This document shows, one piece after another, positions 1 to 9,297 of a DNA stretch of 64,000 nt. The stretch is from Rossellomorea aquimaris. GTDB taxonomy: Bacteria > Bacillota > Bacilli > Bacillales > Bacillaceae_B. Under the pieces are notes generated by a model. The model was not told where the DNA came from. It worked only from the letters and a program-made list of their open reading frames with translations, and searched no databases. Where the stretch lies: contig NZ_MINN01000106.1 in the NCBI RefSeq assembly GCF_001877785.1, forward strand, positions 186,001 through 250,000, in the 5' to 3' direction. The position numbers and the translations under genes were made by a program. Position 1 is the stretch's first letter. Every line of letters begins with the position of its first letter.

Positions 1-2397
1 GGAGAGGGCATGGCCCCGTCCCAGGGTGCACAGGGCCAACAGGCACCATCTCAACAGGCAACACCTCAGCAGAACATGCCAGCCGATGTGAAGATCCCTA
101 CGGTTGAACTGGGAGATATCGCAAACATCGAGGTGACCGGTAAAGCCGAATCGGTTTCAAGAACCAATGGTAAAGAGTCCATCGGCGTTCAAATCGTAAA
201 AGCGGCCGATGCCAATACGGTCGATGTTGTTAATGCGGTAAAAGATGAAGTGAAGAAATTCGAGAGAGATATCGACAATATCGAGATCATCTCTACCTTT
301 GATCAGGGTGAACCGATTGAACAATCCGTCAGCACGATGCTGAATAAGGCATTGTTCGGGGCAGTATTCGCGGTCATCATCATCCTTCTTTTCCTTCGTG
401 ACATCAAATCGACGATCATTTCGGTCATCTCGATTCCATTATCGCTTTTAATTGCGATCTTATTGTTGAATCAAATGGATATCACGTTGAATATCATGAC
501 ACTTGGTGCGATGACGGTAGCCATCGGACGCGTCATCGATGACTCCATCGTCGTAGTGGAGAACATCTACCGAAGAATGTCCCTGAAGGGTGAAATGCTG
601 AAAGGGAAAGAACTGATCCGTGAAGCAACGAAAGAAATGTTCGTGCCGATCATGTCTTCAACGATTGTCACGATTGCGGTATTCCTTCCGCTGGCGCTTG
701 TTTCCGGCATGGTAGGAGAGCTTTTCCTTCCATTTGCATTGACGATTGTGTTTGCCCTGCTGGCATCACTTCTCGTTGCCGTGACCATCGTGCCGATGCT
801 TGCGCATTCCATGTTCAAAAAAAGTGCAGGCAAGAAGCATAAAGAGAAGACGAGCCGCCTGGCGAACTGGTACAGAGGAGTACTAAATTGGACACTGAAT
901 CATAAAATCATCACTTCAATCCTTGCAGTGGCGATGCTTGTGGGAAGCTTGTTCCTTGTTCCCCGCATCGGTGTCAGTTTCATCCCTTCCGATGAAGAAA
1001 AAATGATGATGGCTACGTATAAGCCGGAGCCTGGTCAGACGAAAGAAGATGTAATGGAAATCGCAGGTGAAGCGGAAGAATACCTGCAGGGCCGTAAAGA
1101 TGCAGAAACGATCCAGTATTCAGTCGGAGGGGAAAACCCGATGAATCCCGGCAGCACAAGCGATGCCATCTTCTTTGTGGAATACAATGACGACACAGAA
1201 AATTTTGCGGATGAAAAAGAAAAAGTCATCCAGGACCTTCAGAAACAGACAGGTAAAGGCGAGTGGGCACAGCAGGATTTCTCCGCGAGTGCCGGAAGCA
1301 ATGAAATCGTCGTATTTGTATACGGTGACACACTTGAGGAAATCAAACCTGTCGTAAATGAAGTACAGGGTAAGATGAAAGACATCAAGGATGTTAAAAA
1401 AGTGGATTCAAGCATCTCCGAGTCATATGATGAATACTCGCTTGTTGCGGACCAGGAAAAACTGAGCCAGTACGGCTTGACTGCGGGTCAGATTGCCATG
1501 GAACTCGGACAGACCCGCGAACGTCCTGTCCTGACAACGATCGAGAAAGACGGGGAAGACGTAAATGTCTATCTTGATGTTGAAAAAGAAGAATATGAAA
1601 ACATTGAAGATCTGACTGGCAAAACGATTCAATCTCCGCTGGGCATGGAAGTGCCGATTGAAGATGTCGTGAAGGTCGAAGAAGGCGAAACATCTGATAC
1701 CGTCTCAAGACGGGACGGCAAGGTGTACGCGAAAGTCAGCGGTGAACTGAGCTCAAGCGATGTTTCCAAGGCATCCGCTGCCATCCAGAAAGACATTGAG
1801 GAACTCGACCTGCCATCCGGCATCGATGTGAACATGGGCGGGGTGACAGAGGATATCCAGGAATCATTCACGCAACTGGGTCTTGCGATGCTTGCAGCGA
1901 TTGCGATTGTTTACCTGATCCTGGTCATTACATTCGGCGGCGGCCTTGCGCCATTTGCCATCCTGTTCTCGCTTCCGTTCGCAATCACAGGGGCCCTTGT
2001 CGCCCTGCTGATCTCCGGGGAAACCATCAGTATCTCTTCCATGATCGGAGCCCTGATGCTGATCGGTATCGTCGTGACGAATGCGATTGTATTGATCGAC
2101 CGCGTCATCCATAAAGAAAACGAAGGGTTATCAACACGCGAAGCCCTCCTTGAAGCAGGCGCGACCCGTCTGCGTCCGATCCTGATGACGGCGATCGCTA
2201 CAATAGGTGCACTGTTCCCGCTTGCACTTGGTCTTGAAGGCGGCGGACTTATCTCGAAAGGCCTTGGTGTGACGGTCATCGGCGGACTGACAAGTTCGAC
2301 GCTGCTGACACTTATCGTCGTACCGATTGTGTATGAGATTTTAATGAAGTTGAAACGAAAAATGTCCCGTAAAAAGAACGTGACAGAAGAAGTATAA
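1..2397 (+). CDS. swrC: RND-family efflux transporter, SwrC/AcrB type (5' end outside window)
   Basis: Proton-driven inner-membrane exporter of the HAE/AcrB superfamily; the Bacillus relative SwrC exports surfactin-like lipopeptides and other amphiphiles. The frame is open to the first base, so about 798 C-terminal residues of a protein usually near 1,050 are visible. The N-terminal visible part is porter domain, followed by a six-helix membrane bundle containing the conserved VIDDSIVVVEN acidic pair, a second porter/docking region and a second bundle with the GIVVTNAIVLID repeat. Just inside the window lies a Q/P/S-rich stretch of about 30 residues inserted in the porter domain, unusual for the family core. 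It ends in KRKMSRKKN, a cytoplasmic tail. SwrC is inferred from family resemblance; another HAE exporter is possible. Confidence 0.85.
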   Translation, partial: GEGMAPSQGAQGQQAPSQQATPQQNMPADVKIPTVELGDIANIEVTGKAESVSRTNGKESIGVQIVKAADANTVDVVNAVKDEVKKFERDIDNIEIISTFDQGEPIEQSVSTMLNKALFGAVFAVIIILLFLRDIKSTIISVISIPLSLLIAILLLNQMDITLNIMTLGAMTVAIGRVIDDSIVVVENIYRRMSLKGEMLKGKELIREATKEMFVPIMSSTIVTIAVFLPLALVSGMVGELFLPFALTIVFALLASLLVAVTIVPMLAHSMFKKSAGKKHKEKTSRLANWYRGVLNWTLNHKIITSILAVAMLVGSLFLVPRIGVSFIPSDEEKMMMATYKPEPGQTKEDVMEIAGEAEEYLQGRKDAETIQYSVGGENPMNPGSTSDAIFFVEYNDDTENFADEKEKVIQDLQKQTGKGEWAQQDFSASAGSNEIVVFVYGDTLEEIKPVVNEVQGKMKDIKDVKKVDSSISESYDEYSLVADQEKLSQYGLTAGQIAMELGQTRERPVLTTIEKDGEDVNVYLDVEKEEYENIEDLTGKTIQSPLGMEVPIEDVVKVEEGETSDTVSRRDGKVYAKVSGELSSSDVSKASAAIQKDIEELDLPSGIDVNMGGVTEDIQESFTQLGLAMLAAIAIVYLILVITFGGGLAPFAILFSLPFAITGALVALLISGETISISSMIGALMLIGIVVTNAIVLIDRVIHKENEGLSTREALLEAGATRLRPILMTAIATIGALFPLALGLEGGGLISKGLGVTVIGGLTSSTLLTLIVVPIVYEILMKLKRKMSRKKNVTEEV

Positions 2398-2414
2398 GGT
2401 AAGAAGGTAAGATT

Positions 2415-2448
2415 GACAGCTCCCGCTTGGTGCGGGGGCTGTTTTTTT
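2415..2448 (+). terminator. Intrinsic terminator after the RND exporter
   Basis: An ACAGCTCCCGC / GCGGGGGCTGT stem with a short loop is followed by seven T. It closes the exporter transcript 20 nt after its stop codon. Confidence 0.85.
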
Positions 2449-2493
2449 ACGGGGGAGGGGCTGGGTTTTTATATATGGATGGCGGAATATGAG

Positions 2494-2632
2494 TTATCAA
2501 CGTTTTATGAGTGGTTATCGACGAAAATGAGGGTTTATCGACCAAAATTCATTTTTATCGACGAAAAATCCAGTTTATCGACAATTTTCCGGTGATACCG
2601 ACGATTCTTCAAAAATCTACAAATTTCGCCAG
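2494..2632. repeat. 20-nt phased repeat array, TTATCRAC core
   Basis: TTATC(A/G)AC or variants begin at 2494, 2515, 2535, 2555, 2575 and 2595, so the spacing is 20-21 nt. The last units (TACCGAC near 2596 and TCTACAAATTTCG near 2616) match the last units of the arrays at 52190 and 52429. No coding potential is evident. Function unknown. Confidence 0.8.
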
Positions 2633-2708
2633 AATCCCAACGAACCGCCCCGCAACTGCTTCTAAGCCGAGCGTTCGAATCCGAACTCACAAGGTTGAGG
2701 CTACGAAG

Positions 2709-2844
2709 TTGAGCCAGGCTCAATCCAGGCATTCTGAGCCTGGCTCAAATCACCTCAATCGAGCCTGAATCAAAAAAGGCGTCCTAAACCTGGCTCACCC
2801 CCCATTCTGAGCCAGGCTCAATCTACCCTATTCGAGCCTGGCAT
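2709..2844. repeat. 25-nt phased array of GAGCCTGGCTC palindromes
   Basis: Copies of the near-palindrome TTGAGCCWGGCTCAA begin (at the GAGCC) at 2711, 2736, 2761, 2786 (AAACC variant), 2809 and 2834. Spacing is 25 nt except one 23-nt step. The spacers are unrelated to each other. The array fills the gap between the preceding array and the flippase gene. Confidence 0.8.
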
Positions 2845-2946
2845 CACTACCGGATCATATCAATATCTCGCTAACCCGCTCCAAACACATAATCACCGGA
2901 CAACCATCATACAATGAAACATCTCACTCGAAGGTGGTCCGGATCT

Positions 2947-4275
2947 ATGAGTTTGTTTTTAAAGGGCACATTGGTGCTTGTGATAACGGCTTTTTTTGGT
3001 GAATTGGTCGAGTTCATGATCAATATGATTTTGGCCCGGGAGCTCGGGGAGGCGGGGCTTGGTACATATATGTCGATTTTACCGACGGTTTTTTTGGTGG
3101 TGATTCTTTCGAGTATGGAGCTGCCGATCAGCTTGTCGAAGTTCATTGCGGAAAAAGATGAGAAGTATCATCGCGGCATGCTTCAGTATGTGTTCAGGTT
3201 TGCGGTGCTGACGACAACTTTCCTTTTGATAGGGATGGTCCTTGTCTATATGTGGACACCGCTGTTCGAAGGGATTCATGCAGGTATCCGCTGGCTGATC
3301 CTGGCAGTCATTCCGATTGTGGCGTTCACCTCGATCACAAGGGGTTATTTTATGGGGGTCCAGCAGATGCGGAAAATCGCGGTTGCTAATTTTCTGCGTA
3401 AAGGGATACAGCTGATCCTCCTTGTTTCCATTTATCAATTTTTATCCTTCACGAGCGATACATCCATCTTTATTGCATTATGTACGCTGGTCGCCAGTGA
3501 AGCAGTCGTATTTATTTATTTGATTCAGGCTTACATTCTTAACCGGAGGGGTAAAGGGAAGGAAAGCATCCTGCATGTTCGTTTATCGAAGGGTGAGATG
3601 AGGAGGTCGATATTATCTGTTTCTGTCCCGACCACCGTCCTGAGGATCTTTCATGCTTTCACCCATGCGGTCCAGCCTTTTCTTATAAAATTGGCGCTCG
3701 TCCATGCAGGGATGGGGGCTGGAGAAGCGAATGAACATTTCGGCATGATGGCGGGGATTGCGCTCACCATCGGTTTCTTCCCTTCATTTATCGCCTTTTC
3801 GCTGTTGATCGTCCTGATACCGACGATTTCCGAGAAGGCTTCTGCGAATGACGCGGCGGGAATCCTGCAGCATTTGAAACAGGTAATGTGGATCACGCTG
3901 GGGTACGGGGTGCCGGCAGTTGCGATTTATTATTTGCTTGGTGACTATATCACCGGGGCGTTTTTCAACTCGATCACCTCTGCGTTTTACCTCAAGCTGC
4001 TGTGGCCGTATTTCTTCTTTCATTTTCTCATACTTCCTCTCCAGGCATTTCTCATCGGCCTAGGACTGGTAAAGGATGCGCTGATCCATACAGTGTGGGC
4101 AAGCATTTTTTCTTTCAGCCTGATCTACATACTCGGGTCGCATCCCGATTTCGGCATGACAGGGGTCATCATCGGCATGAATGCAGGTGCAGTGTTGAGT
4201 GCGCTGCTTCATTATGTGACGATATGCAGGGAATTGGAAACGACTATTTGGTTAAAATCATTAGTGAAAATGTAA
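2947..4275 (+). CDS. Polysaccharide/lipid flippase of the MATE-like MOP superfamily (SpoVB/YtgP-related)
   Basis: A 442-residue, almost wholly hydrophobic protein with about 12 membrane helices, resembling the oligosaccharide-flippase/SpoVB branch that moves lipid-linked sugars across the membrane. The opening MSLFLKGTLVLVITAFFGELVEF is the usual first helix, and ARELGEAGLGTYMSILP fits the conserved first-loop motif (AR.LG..GLG.Y). It is shorter than SpoVB or MurJ (about 510-550), lacking the last two helices. An in-frame ATG exists at 2914, but AAGGTGG at 2931-2937 sits 9 nt before the ATG at 2947, so that start was chosen. It stands alone downstream of a terminator and two repeat arrays. 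The substrate is unknown. Confidence 0.75.
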   Translation: MSLFLKGTLVLVITAFFGELVEFMINMILARELGEAGLGTYMSILPTVFLVVILSSMELPISLSKFIAEKDEKYHRGMLQYVFRFAVLTTTFLLIGMVLVYMWTPLFEGIHAGIRWLILAVIPIVAFTSITRGYFMGVQQMRKIAVANFLRKGIQLILLVSIYQFLSFTSDTSIFIALCTLVASEAVVFIYLIQAYILNRRGKGKESILHVRLSKGEMRRSILSVSVPTTVLRIFHAFTHAVQPFLIKLALVHAGMGAGEANEHFGMMAGIALTIGFFPSFIAFSLLIVLIPTISEKASANDAAGILQHLKQVMWITLGYGVPAVAIYYLLGDYITGAFFNSITSAFYLKLLWPYFFFHFLILPLQAFLIGLGLVKDALIHTVWASIFSFSLIYILGSHPDFGMTGVIIGMNAGAVLSALLHYVTICRELETTIWLKSLVKM

Positions 4276-4398
4276 ACTAACACATAGCAGGATTCTTATC
4301 TTTTGCATCGACCGGCACTTACCGATTATCATGTTCCATAAGCATAATGCCATCATTACAGCAGCGAATTACTAATTTATACATCAAAGGAGAACGCG

Positions 4399-6261
4399 AT
4401 GATTGATTCTATATTGTTTAATTTAATGCTAATCGGTTTTCTCGGCATTGCTTCACAATGGCTCGCATGGCGATTCAGGATGCCAGCCATTGTATTGATG
4501 TCGATAGCAGGCCTTCTTGTAGGGCCGATATTCGGTTTGATCGATCCCAAAGCTGATTTCGGTGATATGTTCAAACCGATTGTGTCGCTGGCCGTGGCCA
4601 TCATATTATTTGAAGGAAGTTTGAATCTCGATTTCCGTGAAGTAAGGGGACTTGGAAAGCCTGTCTTCCGCATCGTTACATTTGGTGCTTTTCTGGCATG
4701 GATTTTTGGTTCTCTCGGCGCGCACTATGTAGCCGGATTGTCATGGGCAGTGGCATTTGTCATCGGAGGCTTGTTCATTGTGACGGGTCCTACTGTAATC
4801 CTGCCCCTTCTCAGGCAGGCAAAGCTGAAGCCGCGGCCTGCAGCGATCTTGAAATGGGAAGGGATCGTGGTAGACCCGTTTGGTGCATTGCTGGCTGTCT
4901 TTGCTTTTGAAATCATCAACTTTCTGATAAGCGAACATGTCACTGTGACTTCACTGCTTCTCTTTTTTGCAGCTTCCATTTTTGCGGGAGTTTTCGGCTG
5001 GCTCGTGGGGAAATTCACTGCCTTCATTTTTGAAAAAGGACATGTCCCTGAATATTTAAAGTCTCCGGTCGTATTCGTGCTCGTGCTTGCAAGTTTTGCG
5101 ATATCCGATCAAATCATGCATGAAACCGGCTTGCTTGCAGTAACGGTGATGGGGATGACTCTGGCGAATATGCATATCTCTTCAATCGATGATATGCGTC
5201 ATTTCAAGGAGAACATCTCGGTGCTGCTGATATCGACCATTTTCGTCATGCTGACGGCTTCGTTATCAGTTGATACGCTGCTGCGGATTTTCAATTGGAA
5301 TATCGTTGCATTCGTTCTGCTGATGCTTTTCGTCGTAAGGCCATTGTCAATATGGCTGTCGACCATCGGGACTGATCTTTCGAATAAAGAAAAGCTTCTC
5401 GTCGGCTGGATCGCCCCGAGGGGGATCGTAGCTCTGACGGTTTCAAGTTACTTTGCTTCCGTCCTGCTGGAAAAAGGATTCGAGGATGCCTCGATCCTGA
5501 CGTCGCTGACGTTCGCCCTGGTGTTCTCGACTGTTGTGGCACACGGGTTCTCGATCAAATGGCTTGCCAAGAAACTGGATCTTGCAATCGACGATCAGCC
5601 GGGTGTTGTCATCGTGGGGGGCAACAGCTTCAGTACTGAACTCGCAAAGACATTCCAGGAATTGAAGGTCCCGGTCCTGATTGCCGATTCATCCTGGCAG
5701 CGTCTGCTAACGGTTAGGAAAGCGGGGATTCCTTTTTATAAAGGAGAAATCCTTTCGGAGCAGACAGAGTACTATCTGGATCTGACCCCGTATGAATATA
5801 TGATTGCCGCAACTGAACTGGACTCTTATAATGCGCTTGTCTGCACCACCTTTGTCCCTGAAATCGGTAGGAATAATTTATTCCAGCTGAGCCTGCGCAA
5901 TCAGGGTGAAGTGGATCTGGAAGACATGGTCCACACCCTCGGCGGAAGGATCCTCTTCCAGGAAAATGTGACGTGGGAAGAGTTGAATAAGCGAATTGAA
6001 AGAGGAGATGTGTTCAGGAAGACGAGCATCACGGAAAAATACAGCTTCGAATCTTATCTTGAAGAACGTGATGAAAACACGCTGCTGCTATTCGCCCTCA
6101 AGCCTTCAGGAAGAATCGAATTCTTTACAGAGGGTGCTTCTCCGAAGATCGAACAGGGAGATACCGTGGTAAGTCTTACCCAGCGCTGCAAGGAAATGAA
6201 AAAAATCAACGAGAAGCTTGCAGAACAGCGGGAGAACAATCATAACGGAAAAGAAAAATAA
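4399..6261 (+). CDS. CPA1-type cation:proton antiporter with C-terminal TrkA/RCK domains
   Basis: A 620-residue antiporter: about 12 membrane helices over residues 1-390, then a Rossmann RCK-N domain starting at VVIVGGNSFSTELAKTF and a TrkA-C-like tail. The family exchanges Na+ or K+ for H+ and contributes to pH and ion homeostasis. TGPTVILPLLRQAKLKPR and WEGIVVDPFGA correspond to the conserved TM5-TM6 ion-binding region of CPA1/NhaP antiporters, in which an aspartate (VVDPF) is essential. The RCK domain usually gates the antiporter by nucleotide or ion binding; here the GGNSFS loop deviates from the classical GxGxxG, so nucleotide binding is uncertain. AAAGGAGA lies 7-8 nt before the ATG. 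Ion specificity cannot be read from the sequence. Confidence 0.85.
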   Translation: MIDSILFNLMLIGFLGIASQWLAWRFRMPAIVLMSIAGLLVGPIFGLIDPKADFGDMFKPIVSLAVAIILFEGSLNLDFREVRGLGKPVFRIVTFGAFLAWIFGSLGAHYVAGLSWAVAFVIGGLFIVTGPTVILPLLRQAKLKPRPAAILKWEGIVVDPFGALLAVFAFEIINFLISEHVTVTSLLLFFAASIFAGVFGWLVGKFTAFIFEKGHVPEYLKSPVVFVLVLASFAISDQIMHETGLLAVTVMGMTLANMHISSIDDMRHFKENISVLLISTIFVMLTASLSVDTLLRIFNWNIVAFVLLMLFVVRPLSIWLSTIGTDLSNKEKLLVGWIAPRGIVALTVSSYFASVLLEKGFEDASILTSLTFALVFSTVVAHGFSIKWLAKKLDLAIDDQPGVVIVGGNSFSTELAKTFQELKVPVLIADSSWQRLLTVRKAGIPFYKGEILSEQTEYYLDLTPYEYMIAATELDSYNALVCTTFVPEIGRNNLFQLSLRNQGEVDLEDMVHTLGGRILFQENVTWEELNKRIERGDVFRKTSITEKYSFESYLEERDENTLLLFALKPSGRIEFFTEGASPKIEQGDTVVSLTQRCKEMKKINEKLAEQRENNHNGKEK

Positions 6262-6265
6262 CAAC

Positions 6266-6308
6266 AACGAAAGCGCCGGCATCAGCCCGCGCTTTCGTTT
6301 ATTTTTTT
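6266..6308 (+). terminator. Convergent terminator of the antiporter gene
   Basis: AACGAAAGCGC pairs with GCGCTTTCGTT, followed by a T-run. It overlaps the 3' end of the small gene on the opposite strand. Confidence 0.85.
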
Positions 6309-6436
6309 TGGGGATACTGCCCGCCAAGCAGCTGTTTCACCTGATTGTACGTCAACCCCGATTCGCTGTTCAGCTTCTTTACTTCTTCGATGTCCGTTCC
6401 GGAAACCGTCGTCTTCTTGCCGTGACCATTCTCCAT
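6299..6436 (-). CDS. Small 45-residue protein, possibly gamma-type SASP-like
   Basis: A strong GGAGGGGG Shine-Dalgarno precedes ATG, and the 45-codon frame (MENGHGKKTTVSGTDIEEV...) ends inside the antiporter terminator. The segment TDIEEVKKLNSESGLTYNQVKQLL resembles the (T)-x2-x2-VK/R-x-x-N-x-x-S repeat unit of gamma-type small acid-soluble spore proteins. The resemblance is by eye and short, so the assignment is tentative; that it is a real small gene is better supported by the ribosome binding site and clean frame. Confidence 0.55.
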   Translation of the reverse strand: MENGHGKKTTVSGTDIEEVKKLNSESGLTYNQVKQLLGGQYPQKK

Positions 6437-6488
6437 ACAAAAACACCCCCTCCAACTTAATGTCAGTCAGAAGCGGTGTTTCTATACC

Positions 6489-7238
6489 TTAGTTACCTGA
6501 TTTCGTTGAATGTCCGGGGACGCTGGTCTTTCGGTAGAACAGGGTGATGAGCAGTATGACAATTGCCAGGGTGTATGCGGTATATGCAAATGCGCCATAT
6601 TCATCTAAGTTTTTCATGCCGATTCCGACAAAAGCCCAAACGAAGACGAGCGGATACAGCCAATCCTTCTGAGAAATCCTGACAACAACCGCCAGCACCG
6701 CTGCAATCAGCAGGCCTGCGTATGACCAGTATCTGCCGGCACTTCCTTCTCCAATCAGGCCGATATCGGTAAGGTAGTAGAGGATGTTAACGATCATCGC
6801 AATCGAGATCCACCCCATATAAATTGAAAATGGGGCCATATCCAAGAGAGAAGGATCCGTCTGTTTCACCGTCCTGTAAAGCACAGCGAGGGTCAGGAAC
6901 AATCCGATCATCACAAATACAGAAACGAGAAAATAGTTATAATGCCAGACAAGGATCCAGCCGGAATTAAGCAGGCAGCTCAGTATGAAGAGAGCGCTCG
7001 TATTCTGATAAAGGGGCAGTTCTCTCCTGCTTTTCGGGATCATCCTAAGTATCCATACTGCCAAGAGCAGATAAATCAAGCTCCATATCGAGAATACATA
7101 TCCTGCCGGTGTCAGCAGGATATCCAATCGGTTGCTGATTTCAGAGGTCGATTGATTATTCAGGGGCAGTGTGACAGCAAGCGTGTTCATGATGATGACA
7201 AGTGCAAAGGCCAGGATGTTCAATATCAACTTTGTCAA
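6489..7238 (-). CDS. TspO/MBR-related tryptophan-rich membrane protein
   Basis: A 249-residue membrane protein with about seven to eight helices and the motif TPAGYVFSIWSLIYL, characteristic of the tryptophan-rich sensory protein/TspO-related family (TspO itself is about 160 residues; this longer branch carries extra helices). Family members bind tetrapyrroles or act as small-molecule sensors or transporters; the role in Bacillaceae is unknown. An in-frame ATG exists 15 nt upstream, but GGGAGGA overlaps that codon and lies 7 nt before the TTG at 7238, so TTG was chosen. Single-gene unit, divergent from pepF. Confidence 0.75.
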   Translation of the reverse strand: MTKLILNILAFALVIIMNTLAVTLPLNNQSTSEISNRLDILLTPAGYVFSIWSLIYLLLAVWILRMIPKSRRELPLYQNTSALFILSCLLNSGWILVWHYNYFLVSVFVMIGLFLTLAVLYRTVKQTDPSLLDMAPFSIYMGWISIAMIVNILYYLTDIGLIGEGSAGRYWSYAGLLIAAVLAVVVRISQKDWLYPLVFVWAFVGIGMKNLDEYGAFAYTAYTLAIVILLITLFYRKTSVPGHSTKSGN

Positions 7239-7424
7239 AAGTAGTCCTCCCATCTTTGTCTACACTAAATCTATGCGCAGCAATACTTTTACATACTATT
7301 CCACTGTTCTGTCCGGGCTAATCTTTTTTTAGAGAGTCGAAATATCTTGGGTATTTTTGAAGGATTCAGTCCATGTATCGAGAATTATACAAAGACAAGT
7401 ATTAGATGAAAATAGGGGGCAATT

Positions 7425-9203
7425 ATGAACACTACATATTCTGATGTTTGGGATTTAGATGTATTTTTTCAAGGCGGAAGTGAATCAAAAGAATTCAGGG
7501 GACATCTTGAAACGCTTAAAAAAATGAAAACGAATTTCGAGGAAAATGCAATCGCTTTTCATCCGCCGCAGTCAGGCAGCGATGCAGGTCTCGTGTGGAA
7601 TTTGATCGAGGAAGCCAAAGAAGTGATGCTGTATCTGCGACAGGCAGGGGCCTTCGTCAGCTGCCTGGAAGCCCAGAACATGCATGACCGGAAAGCGGAT
7701 GAGCTGAGGGGGGAGATCACGAGCATAAGCGCGGATTTTTCTTCTGTTTTCACCAAATTCCAGCAGCAGCTCTCAGACAGCTCCGAAGAAGTTTGGGAGG
7801 AGCTCCTTCAGCATGACAGGTTAAAAGAAATCACCTTTGTCCTGAATGAATGGAGACAAAAGGCGAAAGACAAACTGTCCAGCACGGAGGAAGCGCTGAT
7901 CGGCGCACTTTCGGTGGACGGATACCACGGCTGGGGCCAGATGTATGACACGATCGTCGGCTCCATGGAGATAACGCATGAAGGCAGGCAGCTCTCGGTC
8001 GGACAGGCGAATAACCTGCTGTCTAGTCCTGATAAGCAAACAAGGAAAGAGATTTTCTTAAAACTGGAAGAGGCGTGGAAGCAGAATGAAGAATTATTTG
8101 CAAAGACGCTTAATCACCTGGGCGGTTTCCGGTTGACTGTTTATAAGAAGCGCGGCTGGGAAGATATCATGAAAGAGCCGCTTGAATATAACCGCATGAA
8201 GCAGGAAACACTCGATGCGATGTGGGGGGCGATTTCAAAAAATAAAGCTCCGTTTGTTAACTATCTTAATCGGAAAGCCAAGTTATTGGGCAAAGAGAAG
8301 CTCGACTGGTTCGATCAGGATGCACCGGTTGCCGAATCGACGAGCACGATGAGCTATGATGAAGGAGCGCGCTTCATCCTGAAGCAATTCGCCCGTTTCG
8401 GGGAGGAAATGGCCGGTTTTGCAGAAAAAGCGTTCGAGGACAACTGGATCGAAGCCGAAGACCGTGCCGGCAAGCGTCCTGGCGGCTTCTGTACGTCATT
8501 TCCTATAAGTGACCAGTCACGAATCTTCATGACGTATTCAGGGAGCATGTCCAATGTATCGACGCTCGCTCACGAACTCGGGCATGCTTTCCACTCCTAC
8601 GCCCTGCGTCCGGTGCATACGCTAAATCGCAACTATGCGATGAACGTCGCTGAAACAGCTTCAACCTTCGCGGAAATGATCGTCGCGGATGCGGCCGTAA
8701 AGGAAGCAGAGACGAAGGAAGAAAAAATCGCCCTTGTGGAAGATAAACTGCAGCGCAGCGTCGCATTCTTCATGAACATCCATGCCCGCTACCTGTTTGA
8801 AACCCGCTTCTATGAGGAGCGTAAAAAAGGAATCGTTTCTGCAGATAAGCTGAATGAATTGATGGCGGCAGCTCAGAAAGAGGCTTTCGCAGGTTCACTG
8901 GGGGAAGTGCATCCGCGCTTCTGGGCATCCAAGCTTCATTTCTATATCACGGGTGTACCGTTCTATAACTTCCCGTACACCTTCGGCTATCTGTTCTCGC
9001 TGAGTATTTACGCCAAAGCGCTCGAATCCGGTGAGAATTATGAAGAGAAATATATGGCGCTGCTCCGCGACACAGCCATCATGAACGTCGAAGAACTCGC
9101 CATGAAACACCTCGGGGAAGACATCACCCAGGAAGCATTCTGGGAAAAAGGCATAAAGCTCTGCATTGCCGATGTCGATGAATTCCTTGAACTGACAAAC
9201 TAA
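7425..9203 (+). CDS. pepF: Oligoendopeptidase F (M3 family)
   Basis: A cytoplasmic zinc metallopeptidase that cleaves short oligopeptides. At 592 residues it matches the M3B PepF/YjbG family (about 565-610). The zinc-binding motif HELGHAFHSY is at about residue 383, and the downstream ETASTFAEMIV supplies the third ligand glutamate. The region around FYNFPYTFGYLFSLSIYAKA is the conserved C-terminal substrate-binding segment with paired tyrosines. A GGGGGC ribosome binding site precedes ATG. Monocistronic between two terminators. Physiological substrates are unknown; relatives degrade signal peptides and imported peptides. Confidence 0.92.
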   Translation: MNTTYSDVWDLDVFFQGGSESKEFRGHLETLKKMKTNFEENAIAFHPPQSGSDAGLVWNLIEEAKEVMLYLRQAGAFVSCLEAQNMHDRKADELRGEITSISADFSSVFTKFQQQLSDSSEEVWEELLQHDRLKEITFVLNEWRQKAKDKLSSTEEALIGALSVDGYHGWGQMYDTIVGSMEITHEGRQLSVGQANNLLSSPDKQTRKEIFLKLEEAWKQNEELFAKTLNHLGGFRLTVYKKRGWEDIMKEPLEYNRMKQETLDAMWGAISKNKAPFVNYLNRKAKLLGKEKLDWFDQDAPVAESTSTMSYDEGARFILKQFARFGEEMAGFAEKAFEDNWIEAEDRAGKRPGGFCTSFPISDQSRIFMTYSGSMSNVSTLAHELGHAFHSYALRPVHTLNRNYAMNVAETASTFAEMIVADAAVKEAETKEEKIALVEDKLQRSVAFFMNIHARYLFETRFYEERKKGIVSADKLNELMAAAQKEAFAGSLGEVHPRFWASKLHFYITGVPFYNFPYTFGYLFSLSIYAKALESGENYEEKYMALLRDTAIMNVEELAMKHLGEDITQEAFWEKGIKLCIADVDEFLELTN

Positions 9204-9213
9204 AATCCTAATT

Positions 9214-9256
9214 ACCCGTCATTCACTGCTTTATGCGGTCATGGGCGGGTTTTTTT
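9214..9256 (+). terminator. Intrinsic terminator of pepF
   Basis: ACCCGTCAT pairs with ATGGGCGGGT (one G-T pair), followed by seven T. Confidence 0.75.
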
Positions 9257-9297
9257 GCGTGCATAAAATATATGATGATCAACAAATTGTATTCTGT

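Noticed and set aside
2511-2768. Open frames over the TTATCRAC and GAGCC arrays
   Set aside because: Frames arise because the arrays are poor in stop codons; composition is repeat-driven.
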